DNA of 64,000 bases from Prosopocoilus inquinatus (GCA_036172665.1 CM069876.1:8866001-8930000); one strand, 5' to 3'; shown: positions 31,456-44,130, counted from the first letter of the stretch. Notes: a model not told the origin generated them from the letters alone. Made by a program: numbers and translations.

Positions 31456-34446
31456 GTCCATCGGTAGTCATAGGAGGTGAAAATGGGTTCCTCCAGCTAC
31501 TTTGGAGCTTCTGCACTTGAATAATTGATAGTTTTTCGTGGATTATTCGATTGAAAATTAAGTAATTAAGTCATTCTCGTCTTTTTTAATTTCTCTTTAT
31601 AGCTGTTGGAAAATTCTACGAATAGGCGTTTTTCTTGAAAACATTTTGCCATAATCTTCCTTTGTAGTTCTTCTGAAGCGATTTTGCATTATATGTTACG
31701 AACTCATTGTTTTAGATTTAAGATTCAAATTTTAAAATGTAATGAGTGTAATGTTCAAGTAGAATTTAGTATTTTCTCACGACAAATTTGCTTGTAAGAA
31801 TTTTTTTCGTTGGTAACTCATTTAGATACAGTTCTGAGATTGTTAAATTGTAAAATTTTACATTTAATTTCGGAAAAGCTTTAACCAAATTGCTTTTGGA
31901 AGCTCTGGGAACAACAATATTATGCAGCCGCCCTGGTAAAATATATCTCTTAACCAATCAAATTTTGCGCGTCCTTTTCATTCCGCTTTTCAGAGAAATT
32001 TTTCATTTTCGAATTCAGTCTTACGTAGCGCTTGTCCGGTTCGGTTCCATCGCCCGCAGGCTACAAGGCTCGTAGCTTATTAGTCTTATTACTAGCAAAC
32101 AAATTCAAAGTTCCTTCTAAATAATTAGAGATTAAATAAGTTTTTAAGTTAAAATTTATTTTTTATTTGCGTGCCGGCGACAATCAACAGCAATTAGCTC
32201 TTGTTAACCGTTTTAAAGAAGACTTGACAACCTTCCAGGCCGCGTTAATTAATTTTGCATACGTTCGTTAAATTAAACGAATACGAGAAACATTATGTAT
32301 CAAATTATGTACTTACAATTAGCTGACTTTAAGAAACCTGCGTTGCCATTGGGTAGTATAGTGTGAGAGCAATAAAACATGATTCCAAATTACTCTTAGA
32401 ATCTGGTTCTGCCGTCTTTATTAACTTCATTCATTAAATAGTAGAACACTAGGACACTAGGGAAGTAAATGTTGCATACAATTGAAAATTGCAATAATTA
32501 CATCTTATTTACTTACTAGGGTCTCTACACTCAAGGGTTTAAGAACTCTACCTGTGTTCATCACATAATTTGCTAAACGATCCTTTCGATGTAATTTATT
32601 CCAGATATTTAATAAGTGTATCTACATACATTTACCGTGTGTCCAGTCTCAAAGCTGAATACACGCAAATAACATGTATAATCAATTCTGAGTCTCTTTG
32701 ACATTATTTCTGTAATAAAACAATAAGTAAGTATTAAGTAATAATGCCGCCTAACAATTTTTGTTCATAACTCCGAAAAAAACCAGTAAAAAAAGTTAAT
32801 CAAAAATTAAAAAATATTTGTTACCGTATTAGTTTCTAATGTTCAGCTTTGAGAGTGAACAGGGGGGTAGTATATCTACAACTGAAGTTGGCATTTACAG
32901 GTAAATTTAAAAGTGAAATTCGAAAGTTATTCTTTAGCGACTGGTGAGTTCAGATGAGCATTTTAAAGACTTATATATAGTTTTTACGTATGCAGATGTA
33001 GCTACCACTAAGAAAATGTATTTAATTAATTAGACAGTATACCGATAAAGCAATTTTCTTATTAACCGTAGAAGGAATCTTCGATACGCATCGTACGTAC
33101 GTCGTAAGACGTGTGCGCATGCCATGGCATGTAATTATTCACAATAACGATTTATTGCAATGTCAATTAATCCGCAATTATTTAAGATGCCACAATTTAT
33201 AAAACTACAGAAAAAATCTAATCTTGCAGTATAATAATACTTTGTGACCCATTTTATTTGTTCTTACGTTTTAGAATATTTATTTGTTTCCAGGGGTTTC
33301 TAAAAATAGTTAATTTATTTCTATAGGTGAAGCCAGAGAAATTATTTCACTCATTAGTCTAAGAAGATTTATTTCATATGAAATTCTTAAAAATATTAAG
33401 CGTTATGAATGCAATCGCTCTTGGCTCATGGGCTACTAATCATAGTAAATTGAAGACGGTCAAGGCGCGGCTGCACTGCCAACACAAGCGGGCGTGACTA
33501 CAGTCCTATTTCTTCTTTATTTTTGTAATGCATTCCCTGTCGTATCTATTATTGAGGATGTGTAGAAACATTTTTCCCAATTCTGTATACGAACTTGCTA
33601 GGTTGCTTAGAACAAGTGACAAGCATATTACGATACCACACAGGACTCCACCTGGAAATTTGTACCTGCGGTAATCATATAATAATTACAATACAGACTT
33701 TCCAAGTAACCACAAATGCTTTATTAAATTCTTATAAATATTTATAAAGTATTTTTGGTTACATGGGTTATTATTATTGTTTGTATCTTTATCATTCCGA
33801 ATTAATCTGAGGGCAAGATTTCGAAATTCCATTACTATCTTTAACTTAGTTTTTTACGATATAAATAGAACACATTTATGTTATGGAACTGTTGTTTAGT
33901 ACCATCTGTGGTTACGTCTTTTATATTGACTGAGAATATTCAGGTCATCACCGAATTCTAACCAAACTTATTTGAAAACATAACCGTGACAATAATGTTA
34001 CAGTGCTTGAAATTAGTCATAGAAAAAAAAATAAAAATTCACGCTTTGAATAAACTTTACTAACCGGGGCGGATTTAGACATGGTCTTTATGGGCTGTAG
34101 CCCAGGGCCCCATTTAATTAAATGGACTGCTACCGTCACAATGAATTTACTTTAGCTCCTGAATAATTAAATAGAAGGGTGGAAAGTTAATGCTGAGAAA
34201 GACAATTCAACTGTCTCGAGTTAGTATTCAGTTGAAGGTTAAGCCGGGGTCAAAAATTCCAAGGTGCCAAGAGAACAATCCGCAGCTGATGCTTCGCACT
34301 GTGGATTCCGTCCTCCAAGGGTCGCAACGTGCGTTAAAATTTCGAAAACTTTTAGGAGGATATAACACTCGTGCATATAAAATAATTTGGTTCGTCGTCA
34401 CAAAAACAACAGTACGTACTTAAAAAGTACATTAATGTTCACTAAG
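31456..34446. other. Long stretch without recognisable gene
   Basis: No supported exon or element. There are small palindromes near 33090-33130 (CGTACGTACG, GCATGCCATGGCATG). A possible transposon end (GGGGCGGATTTAGACATGG ... CCCAGGGCCCC) lies at 34066-34115. Could be intron or intergenic. Confidence 0.35.
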
Positions 34447-34590
34447 TGCCAGTTGCACCAAACTCTTTAAGGTCAGCTTAATTTTCAGCACCGTTTAGAA
34501 TGTGACGCACAGTAATGTGTAATTTGAAATATCACAATGTAAGCAACGCTTAAATTTAAAGCCAGGCTTAAGTGTTTAGTGCAACTGGCA
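34447..34590. mobile_element. Hairpin MITE, TGCCAGTTGCAC ends
   Basis: The left end TGCCAGTTGCACCAAACTC and the right end (…TTTAGTGCAACTGGCA) are inverted. Inner arms pair partly (TAAGGTCAGCTTAA with TTAAAGCCAGGCTTAA). Flanks are TAAG and ATAA, without a clean duplication. No coding. Confidence 0.75.
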
Positions 34591-37190
34591 ATAAATGTAT
34601 TTACAATTACACTCAAATGTGGCTTAACATTGTCCAAGCGTACCAGCGAGGCGTGAACTATACGCAACTTAACTTGTTAACTGATATTAACTATTAACTA
34701 ATACACAGTACCTGAAGCGGTAACTACTACTTGTTATTTACAGACAAAATGTACATAACTACAATTTACTCAATATGATAATTAACTTTGGTTCACTCAA
34801 ATGTAGCAAAATAACTGGCGGCCGAAATAACTGAGTAAAAGGCGGTATGATGGAATAATCAAATAACCAAATTAAACGATGCATTAGGTTTTGTGGTCGG
34901 AAATTGGTTTTCTTCTACCTTGTTGGAAACCACTTTGTCAGTTTTGTTCAAATGTCAAACGTCGTAGCGCCCTCTAATGGCGGTTCCCGCTGCTGGCGTT
35001 GCGTAGCGTGGAACGATCACCGTCTAACAGGACGGTGTAAGGCGTCGCCCCTTAAATAACAAAGCAGGTAGACAGCAAACGTAAAAATATTGTCGAAAGA
35101 CAGAAGATTCGGAAAACCCATTCCAGGGAGAAATTAAATAAGCGGATTTCTCTGTGGGAATAAAGAAATCTAATATAAGCATGGGTCTTTTAAATGACGT
35201 CACCATAGGTGACCACTGACTGTTTAACGCAAAAACAGTAGATCCGCTTGGAATAAGCTGGTAATATCAACTCCACAGGTTCACGAACCACAAATACCAC
35301 TGCAGCTAATTAAATTTTGCCCAATAAATAATAATTCGCGGAAGTAAGTACACGAGTCTGTACTTCATGCTGACGTAACGCCTAATGGCGATAGAGCAAG
35401 AGATAACATAACGTTCAGACCCAATGAGAGCGTAATATCCACGCGACTAAACCGGAAACGAACAGTGTGGCCAACGGTCTATAACTAAAACGTATCACAC
35501 ACGAATATTTAAAAGAACCAAGAAATTAAACTGTAACAGGACCGTTGTCGGTAAAAAATATAAATTTAAATTAATTTAAGAAAAAATGAATTAGAAAAAA
35601 AAAACTTTTCGTACCTAATAGATAAAATACAAGCCAGTGATTTAAGTTAGTTTGCAACAGTATTGGAGTTTAGCAAAATACCAGTGTTTTAAATGACAGA
35701 AAGTAGGATTCTGTTTTCTATCGATTCTGTCCGTAGTCGATTAAGTCAAAATACAGATACTAGTGTCTGATCAACTTTTTGATGCATGATACATAATTGT
35801 TTGACAGATCAATGTATTAGAAGCTGTGGTATATCAAATAAAACTATTTATGTAAAGTCTTATTTCATGTTTATTTAGATATTGCAACTTTGTTTATTAC
35901 AAAAACAATTTAGTACAAAACAAATGAAATCCTACACATATCATTATAATTCTTTTTAGAATGATTTATGGTATCTACAATATACATTTTACTGTTAAGT
36001 AGTGTTTAATTTAAACACTTTAATTATAACAGTTTAATGCAATGCAATGTGCACTTGCTTAATATGCTGGCACCGTTTTAAATAAAAGCGTACTTTGCAG
36101 ACGTTCTAAAACGCCACTGACTGAATCGAATAAAAATATAAAACCCTATTGAATTCTGTCAGGTTCCGTTTCGCATTACCTCGGCTAATTTAACAATCTG
36201 CGCATCTGTGTCATCGTTTTATTGAATTTATTAATTTAATTTAAGAAACACATTTAGTTCTTCTCACTTGCGCAGTGGCATTATGACCGGAATTTAAAGT
36301 CTCTTACCCCCAGTCATATATTTTCCTGATCTTATATTGAATTTCCAATTGTACCAGTGTCTTTGTTAATTTTCTTGAAATGTCTTTGTAGAAACATTTT
36401 AATTTTGAGTACTGAATGTAAGACCTAAGAAAAAATCTTAAAATTAAGTAAAATAATTTGACAAAATGAATACTTTGTTATTTATTATTTCAAGTCTTTT
36501 ATGCCGGAAACAATAAATAATGATTTGCGAATAAGAGTGGCACAGACACGAAATAGCAACCAATAATGAAATACTAAATCGCGTCCAAATGATCTCTGTG
36601 TGTATTATTTTCGGAAGCAACGATTGAGTTTCCAAGTTGTGTAATTTCCGAATATCAAAGCACAGCAATATTGAATATTACGAACGCATCTATGTGAAAG
36701 GAATAATTATTTGCAATTCGTGGAAATTATGATTTCTGTGCAAGTTAAAATATACAAATTAAAAATGAAAAGCATTCATTCGCCGTCACTATAAGTATTG
36801 GAAAACCAAGGATTAATTTTATGTAACATAGCATGACTTTTTTGTTGGTATTACTAGAAATTCATCATAAAATTGTTAGAAAATTTTAATTTAATTATTT
36901 AAGTAAACCTTCCAAATTTCATCAATCAATGTTACATATGATAGATGTAAAAAAATTCATAAAGATCATTCAAATACTTACATATTAAAATCTCATAAAT
37001 ATTCATCTGCAGTGCCTATGTTAAAAGAAGATTACCATAACAAGGCAATCAATCTAGTAAGTGATCTGAATACCTTCTGATTAATATATAAGGATCCAAT
37101 TGGCTCCATACAATCCATATAAAATGAGATTATAAAAAATCTTAAAAGATTAAACTACACAGGCATTAATAAATACAAAAAATTAATAAC
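34591..37190. other. Stretch without recognisable gene
   Basis: A less AT-rich patch at 34940-35060 (GTAGCGCCCTCTAATGGCGG) looks like degraded repeat sequence. No domain or splice-supported exon was found. The open frames at 35024-35206 and 36444-36668 (minus) show nothing known. Confidence 0.35.
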
Positions 37191-38463
37191 ATACGTGGGG
37201 TGATGAAAAATTTTCTGGAATCTAATATTCTAGAATTGTTAGCGTTTTTCAACTGTCATATTTGAAAAATTTGACGTTTTTCGCCTATAATTCTATTGAC
37301 AGTTCCTATCCAAGTGAACTAGTTTTGCTTGTACAGCATTTGAGAAAAAGTAATTTTGTGTAAACATGGAAATCTCGCGTGAAAATTTTCGTGCCATGAA
37401 TTTTTACGATTTCAAATGTGATCTAACGCCGAAACAATGCCTCGATAGGCTTCATTTGGCTCTTGAAGATGAAGCACCATCAAAAGCAGTGTTTATAATT
37501 GGTTTGCCGAATTCCAGCGTGGACGAATTTCGTCAAGGTCGTCCATCAACATCTGTTGTTGCCACTAATGTAGATGCTGTGCGTGAAATGCTTGAGCGAG
37601 ATCGACATGTGAGATTCAAGCATCCTTACGCATTGACATGAAAGCAATACACCAGATTTTGCATTATCATTTGAACGTACGAAAGCTTTGCAGTGGTTGG
37701 ATCCCACATAATTTAACAGAAGCTCAAAAGCAGGGCCGTGTCAAATGGTGCGAAGAAATGCTCAAGATATTCAATGGAGGTCGTTCAAATTTAGTTTATA
37801 ACATCGTTACTGGTGACGAAATGTGGATCTATTTGTACTAGCCAGAAAGTAAGCAACAATCTACCGTTTGGGTATTTCAAAATGAACCAAAACCAACAAA
37901 AGTTGTCCGCTCACGCAGTGCTGCGAAGCAAATGATTGCTTGTTTCTTTGGTTTAACTGGACATGTAGCAACCGTGGCTTTAGAGGATCGAAAAACCGTG
38001 AATGTTGATTGGTATACTACAATTTGTTTGCCGGAAGTCATCGATCAAATAAGAAGAAACAATCGAAATCGACGAATTACTCTCCAATCATGACAACGCC
38101 AGCTCTCACGCAGCCCGCCAAACAGTTGATTTTTTGTTCAACAAAAATGTTGAATTAATGACTCATTGTCCATATTCACCTGATTTATCACCTAATGATT
38201 TCTTTTTGTTTCCAAATATCAAAAATAAAATGCGTGTTGAGCGATTATCGTCGGCTGAAGCAGCGGTTGAAACACTTCGGACACTGGTTTCTGAGGTACC
38301 ATCTTTAGAGTGGAAAACGTGCTTTAGAAATTGGTTCGAGCGTATGCAAAAGTGTATTGACGTCAAGGCGAATACTTCGAAAAACAATGATACCGTTTAC
38401 CATATTTCATATGCGTTTTTTCATACAATGAACCATATTTTTTACTTGCCAAAACATGAATAA
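37191..38463 (+). mobile_element. mariner element, 3' terminal repeat not found
   Basis: The transposase frame is preceded by about 170 bp with GTGGGGTGATGAAAAATTTT at 37196, which looks like a mariner left end, and a typical leader. No inverse of this left end was seen after the stop codon at 38463, so the copy is probably 3' truncated or its right end is too decayed to read. Confidence 0.6.
37366..38463 (+). pseudogene. mariner transposase with frameshifts and a stop
   Basis: The ATG at 37366 starts 'MEISRENFRAMNFYDFKC', the usual mariner N-terminus with its first helix-turn-helix and 'EDEAPSKAVF'. After a one-base shift near 37610 it continues with 'ILHYHLNVRKLCSGWIPHNL' and the first catalytic aspartate in 'VTGDEMWI'. 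A TAG at 37839-37841 follows, then 'AAKQMIACFFG'. A second shift near 38083 leads to 'HDNASSHAARQTVDFL' (second aspartate) and 'YSPDLSPNDFFLF' (third), with 34 residues between the last two, which is the mariner DD34D signature. Length corresponds to about 345 residues. The enzyme would insert at TA. This copy is dead but little decayed. Confidence 0.92.
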
Positions 38464-39059
38464 ATTTTAGAGGTCTAGGCACATGTTTAAAAACAAATTG
38501 CAGAAACTAAAAACTGATAATGCCATTAGATATAGAATTAAAATTCAAAAATCTATTACAAGAAAATGTCAATACTGTGCAACTGCAAATTTCAATATTG
38601 TCCAATCTGATATATTATTATACAGGGATAGCCTAAAGTCCGTTCTAATTTTATTTTATTTATTAATTTTATGTATAAAGTAAAAATGTGTAGACACCTG
38701 TGTTGAGTATTGGACATGAATTTATCAGAATTTTTTTTCTTGTTCTGATCTCTACTATCACTATCTTGTAAGGTAACATAATCGCCCTAAAGTTAAGTAA
38801 AAATCTTCAGAAACCAACACTGCTATTAAAAGAAACTAAGTTGAAAAGAGTTCGTAAAAACGCACTAAAATGGTAATAATAAGATTTTCATATTTGTGAT
38901 ATTAACTCATATTGTAATCAATAAAAGTGATTTAATAATTCGCAGTCTTTTTATTTTTAAATTCTATTTTCACTTTTACTTACACGTACGTTATAGTTTA
39001 TTTCGATTCGCCGTCAAGACTAAAAGATGTTTTGTGTTTTCTAGATTAGATGTTTACTA
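38464..39059. other. AT-rich sequence without recognisable gene
   Basis: Short chance frames only (for example 38483-38683). No repeat arms were found. Confidence 0.4.
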
Positions 39060-39132
39060 AAATTCAGTAAGTAAATTTTATATTATACGAAACACCCTGT
39101 GCAATTGCAACTAATTTTTAAATCATGCATAT

Positions 39133-39555
39133 ACCGGCTGTCTTACGAAAAACGCACCGCGCTATAGCTCTGTTATTAATAATCGGATTTTAATAATTCA
39201 AAAACTACGTAAGACCATTTTATAAATACTATAAAACAGTAACATTTCAATATTTTTTTAATTTGTAATTTTTCCCAAGCGATAGTCAACTTTTTTTTTT
39301 TAATAGCACTACATATTTTTTTTTATTCAGTTCGATAGGGAATCTTTTTCTGAATTCAACAATGTACTCAACTTGATTTTTTAGTATCCTACAGCGAAAT
39401 AATTTCGTTGTTAAAATAAAAATGAAGTGTGCGTTGAAATCCTATAAAAGCGCACTTGCAGCTATCCGTGTTCGCCTGACCTCGACTTTTGGTTATGGAG
39501 CTATGTTCCTACTCAAATTGCCCTAAGATAAAATGTTCTTCATTTATGATTTTTT
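39133..39555 (+). repeat. Left long terminal inverted repeat
   Basis: Pairs with 41140-41571. Shared blocks include AAAACGCACCGCGCTATAGC, CCCAAGCGATAGTCAAC, TTCAACTTGATTTTTTAGTA and AAAATGTTCTTCATTTATGA (allowing single differences). Just downstream (39640-39735) part of the arm is duplicated in diverged form. Confidence 0.85.
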
Positions 39556-39872
39556 TAATATGATTTATTTTTTTCAAATGAAACACGTATTTTTTGTCTT
39601 TCAGTTTGACTGAGAATATAGCTATTTTCATGAATTCTACGATCTATTTTAACCTGACTTTTAAAAATATTATAGCAAAATAATTACTTTTTTTAATAAA
39701 AATGAAACAAGCCATGGAATCCTATGACAGCGCACAAAACACTAAATGTCATTGAACACTTAAGTATTTAACTTGCCACATCGTATTTTCTTATTGTTAC
39801 TTTATTTATTGTTATTTTATTTATTGTTATTTGTTGTCTTTTGTTATTATTGTATTATACTGTTATTTTATT

Positions 39873-40906
39873 ATGGATAACAATCAGCTAACTGATATGC
39901 TGCAAGTGTATTTTGAGTGCCATAAAAATTCTGGTCAAGCAGAGCATCTGTACGCAATTCGTTTTCCTATTAGAGAAGTTCCTGACCGTCAGAAGTTTAG
40001 AAGACTTGAACAAAATTTAAGAAATCACGGCGCTTTTAAGAAACCTAAGAAGCAACAACGCCAGTTTCGTGAAAATGTAGAATTAGATGTCTTGCTTAGT
40101 GTTCAAGAAAATCCAAGAACTTCAACAAGAGAAATCGCACACAATAACCATTTATCAAAGGATACTGTCCATAAGATCTTAAAAAAAATAAATTTACGCC
40201 TTATATCCCACAGAAAGTACAAGCGTTGTATGAAAATGACCCAAATCGCCGCCAACAATTTTGTATTTTTTATTTAAATATGTTACGCCAAAATGGACTT
40301 TTTTACAGAAATATTATTTGATCGGATGAAAGCACTTTTAGTAATAATGGCATTTTCAACAGAAATAATCAACGTTACTGGAGTCAATATAACCCAAGAG
40401 TTACAGTTGAAACTAATCGACAACATAGATTTTCTCTAAATGTATGGTGTGGTATTTCAGGTGATAGATTGATTGGGCCCTTTTTCATCAATGGCACCCT
40501 AGATCAGAATAAATATCACCAGCTGCTAACTAACAACTTTTTGGATGAATTACCTCTCGCAGAATTAAATAGACTGTATTTTCAACAGGATGGCGCTACT
40601 CCACATAATGCCAGGCAAAATGTTAACTGGTTGAATGAAAAATTTGGCCAAAAATGGATCGGGACATACGGCCCAGTTAGGTGGCCTGCGCGTTATCCTG
40701 ATATGATACCGCTAGATTTTTGGTTATGGAGTTATATTCAAGACCGCGTCTACTTAACACCGCCAGAAAACGAGCAAGTTTTAAGGGAAAGAATTCTTCG
40801 CACTTGTCACGAGATACCCCCCAATTTAGTATTAAATGCAGTGCATGGGGTAACTAAGAGGTGTCAGCTATCAGCTATGTATTCAGCAAAATGGGGGACA
40901 TTTTGA
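39873..40906 (+). pseudogene. DUF4817-type / DD41D-like transposase with one frameshift and one nonsense codon
   Basis: The start chosen is ATG 39873 ('MDNNQLTDMLQVYFECHKNS'). The longer frame from 39831 adds only a hydrophobic AT-rich leader. Residues 1-60 match the DUF4817 helix-turn-helix of insect transposases ('LYAIRFPIREVPDRQKFRRL'). A second HTH follows ('TSTREIAHNNHLSKDTVHKI'). Near 40220 a frameshift moves to the frame of 40469-40906. TGA at 40319-40321 replaces the tryptophan expected before the first catalytic aspartate ('SDESTF'). The second aspartate is in 'FQQDGATPHNARQ', the third in 'PLDFWLW', 41 residues apart by my count. The total of about 345 residues is normal for IS630/Tc1/mariner enzymes. 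Only two lesions make it the least decayed DNA transposase here. Confidence 0.85.
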
Positions 40907-41139
40907 ACAATATTTATAATCAACTAATTATTTGTATTTTGTTATACTGTTTTAGTATGTAATAAAATTTTGCATTGTTTTATGTTCCAACGAACACTTC
41001 ATTTTTATTTAAGAAGCGAAACTATTTCTCTGTAGTACTACAGAAAATCAAGTTGAATACATCGTTGAATTCAGAAAAAAAATATAGTAAAAAAAATTGA
41101 GAAAGCAGCAATTAATTGGATTTTAGGGCGTAGAAACTA

Positions 41140-41571
41140 ATTTCAAATCATTCATGATAAATGAAGAACATTTTAACTTAGGCCGATTTAAGTAGGAACA
41201 TAGCTCCTTAAGTAAAAGTCGAGGTTAGGCGAACACAGATAGGTGCAACGTGCGCTTTTATAGGATTTCAACGCACGCTTCATTTTTATTTTAACAACGA
41301 AATTATTTCGCTATAGGATACTAAAAAATCAAGTTGAATATATTGTTGAATTCAAAAAAAGATTCTCTATAGAACTGAATAAAAAAAATATGTAGTGCTA
41401 TTAAAAAAAAATAGTTGACTATCGCTTGGGAAAAATTATAAATTAAAAAAATATGGAAATGTTACTGTTTTGTAGTATTTATAAACTAGTCTTACGTAAT
41501 TTTTGAATTACTAAATTCGGAGTGTTAATAACAGAGTTATAGCGTGGTGCGTTTTTCGTAAGATAGCCGGT
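41140..41571 (-). repeat. Right long terminal inverted repeat
   Basis: Reverse-complement partner of 39133-39555. Part of it (about 41276-41370, CACGCTTCATTTTTATTTTA ... AATCAAGTTGAATA) is repeated directly at about 40990-41090, so the arm carries an internal duplication, as does the left one. Confidence 0.83.
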
Positions 41572-41680
41572 ATGCATATCACACGCAAGTAATAGCAAAA
41601 ACAGATTTTAAAAACCTGCACTAACAAAGATGTTACCTATGGAATACGCAGTGTTGGCTCTGTCTGTATATGCACTAAAA

Positions 41681-43790
41681 ATTAATTAAATGAAAACTAT
41701 TAATTTAGTTTATTAACATAAAATACGAAATGTTTTGAAAAATCTTAAATTGACCAAAGAATTTTAATTATGTCACTAAAATACTATTCACATATTTTTG
41801 TCAATATCGCATTTTTTTTTAGTTCTGATCCTTTTTAAGGGAACCTAAAAAAGTTTTAGTATTTATAGAGATTTCTAGGCAAGTAGAATTATATAAAATA
41901 TATATTTCCTTTTGTCAACTCTTCAAATCAAGAGTGAATTTTGAAGAAATCTTACAAAGTAGCAAAAAGTAGCACTTCGTTAGACAAAATTATTTTAAAA
42001 TAAATTACTAACTACGCTTACATAACTCGTAAAAACATCTCATTTGATCTCTTTTTTAGTTCTTATCTTTTGAAAGTTTAAAATGCAGATATTTAATATA
42101 CTTTTATTTGAAATAAAAAATATATAAATAAACCTTTAGATTCGACTGATCATAAATGGAATTATTTAAGTAAAAGTAAAGTAACAAGATCTCATCAAAC
42201 TTACCCAATAAAACCTTTTAGAATATTGTCAGACCTGTGTTTAACTTATTACATTTTCAATCACGTTTGATACCTGAAATATTCATGCCTGATTTGACAG
42301 CGCTAGAGAAGCGTAAACAAAAGAAAAGTTTGCGAAACAAATGAAACAAATATGGAAAGACATTAACAGAAATATTTTTTTTATTTTGATGGTAATTCAA
42401 ATGCTTCAATTTTTGTCATTTTGTCGCGCTAATATTTCATTCTGGACCACTGTGCGGCGCATGCACAACCGGTGCCATTGCCATAACAACACAACTATTC
42501 TGAAGATTTTAAATGGAATTTCAGCTTGGACGATTGACGTAGTCCTGAGACCTAGTCGAACAATGTCGATTCAGTCTGATATTGCATGGGGCAACTTCCC
42601 GTATACTAACTTTGTCCAAAACTCATCTATTTGACAATCGACTGTTTCTAAGCAACTTAAAAAAATGATTATACTGCCCATACTTAGAACTTGTGACTAG
42701 AACAATGCTAGCGGACTCGTTAATTTATGAAGGCAAGAATTAAAAAAAAAATTGCGATTGGAAAAAATGTTATAGAGAAAAATTGTTTAATTTGACGAGT
42801 TCTGTTACTGGTTAAAATTAATGTACTTATTTCTGTGACACCCAGTATTTAACCACTGTTGCCAGCTGGACTGAAACAAAACTGAAGCACTCCATGAAAA
42901 CAAGAAGTATTGTCCCAAGCAAACAGTTGATATTTATTTTTTCATTAAGAAAGTAATTACATGCAGGATCTTCTTGTTGTTGCTGTTGTCTCAGAAGTTT
43001 TTTCATGGTCATTTGGACTTCATTTAGAATTCTGTCTATTTTCACAACCTCCTGAAATGCGCACATCTTCAGATTCTTCAGCTATCACTAGAGTTCTTCA
43101 AATCTGCTTAGTTTTTCTTTTTAATCTGGGCGATTTTTTTTATAATAATTAAACACGTTATTGACGTACTAGCAATATAGTCAAGCTGAGGTGACTGTCA
43201 TTATTTTTATCACATCAGATTTTCACTTCCAACGAAAAGCCTGCACATAACTTAACCCAAAAAACTTAGCCTTCTAGAGTCTCAAAAGATCGTGAATGGC
43301 TTATACTCGTACGTGTACTGTTCTTTTCTTCTATGAAATTTTTATTTACAATTAGAAAATGAGAACCAGCTGTTATAGCTCATAATTTGCAATTTTTACT
43401 TTACAAAGCATATTAACATAAATATAATCAAATTCTTTCTAATAAAATTGGAGGAATAATTTGATAATACTAAATTAATTTACTTGACATTACGATTTAC
43501 TAACAGTCATTCACACATCTCAACCTACTAGTTCATTAAACAAATAATTTTTTTTTAGATTTTACTGTTTTCGATTCATCATTTTTTAATTTATGTAACA
43601 AGTAACTAAGTCGAATGTTATAAGTAGGAATATTATATATTCCCTGAACTTATTTTTTTTTTTGAAGCGATAGCAACACCTAAAGAAAATTTACAATGAA
43701 ATTTAAAATTTTTACACTCTCTTGTTGCCGAGGCTTCCGCCATCCATTCAGAAACATTCGATCATGAAAATGTGATTTTCTTATTTTCAG
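41681..43790. other. AT-rich sequence; end is probable intron
   Basis: No transposon or exon is firmly recognised. A CTGTGACACCCAGTATTT motif at 42833-42850 looks like a lone MITE end. The reverse-strand frame 42827-43066 contains a glutamine run encoded by CTG/TTG repeats but overlaps that motif. The 3' end (TTTTCTTATTTTCAG, 43776-43790) is a good splice acceptor. Confidence 0.4.
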
Positions 43791-44130
43791 AAGCGATGAT
43801 TACGAAATTCTGAAAGAAATTCACTGGGTGGAAACAACCCGATGTAATGATGAAGGTGGGGTTATATTAAAGGATGCAAATAATAGGGTTACTCCGGGTT
43901 CATTTTTACTTCAAAAGAATATTTTCCTGTTATCATACAATAATAAGGCCCGGCCGGCATATTTTTGGGGCGGCCGTTATTTTAATAATAAGTCGAATAT
44001 GCCGCGGTTAGTTAAACTAATTAAGCAATTTTTAAATAAACTCGGAAGATATTCGAAGGCTTTTAATTATTTTTGTTGCGGGTTTACGGGCGACTGTAGG
44101 CAATTCAAGTGCCCGGCACATATTAATTAA
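43791..44130 (+). CDS. Candidate terminal exon, unknown protein
   Basis: After the acceptor AG at 43789-43790, one base precedes an open frame of 112 codons (43792-44127) ending in TAA. It begins 'SDDYEILKEIHWVETTRCND', is markedly less AT-rich than its surroundings and ends in a cysteine-rich segment, 'YFCCGFTGDCRQFKCP'. I recognise no domain. A possible splice donor (GAAGGTGGGG, GT at 43854-43855) would make it a shorter internal exon. The long frame and GC-richer composition are the only support beside the acceptor, so it could also be a transposon fragment or a chance frame. Confidence 0.4.

Larger units (their letters stand above)
39133..41571 (+). mobile_element. 2.4-kb DDE transposon with DUF4817-type transposase and TIRs over 400 bp
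   Basis: The ends ACCGGCTGTCTTACGAAAAA and (…TTTTTCGTAAGATAGCCGGT) are inverted with one or two differences, and the arms remain alignable for more than 400 bp each. On both sides stands ATGCATAT (39125-39132 and 41572-41579), an apparent 8-bp target duplication. A TA reading (element 39134-41570) is also possible. Between the arms is one plus-strand transposase gene. The insertion lies within an older foldback repeat. Confidence 0.85.
39060..41680. repeat. Foldback-family copy split by the DUF4817-type element
   Basis: The flanks of the element at 39133-41571 are two halves of one older repeat. The left half (39090-39132: TACGAAACACCCTGTG ... TTTTTAAATCATGCAT) and the right half (41580-41670: AAGTAATAGCAAAAACAGAT ... 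GGAATACGCAGTGTTGG ... CTGTCTGTATA) are collinear with the reverse complement of the foldback at 25976-26534. There the two parts are joined without insertion. Confidence 0.7.

Noticed and set aside
34066..34115. GGGGCGGATTTAG ... CAGGGCCCC transposon-like end
   Set aside because: No inverted partner or target duplication was found within the window, so it is not listed as an element.
42827..43066. Reverse-strand frame with a glutamine run
   Set aside because: It starts inside a MITE-end-like motif and has no consistent exon boundaries. The glutamines come from a short CTG/TTG repeat.
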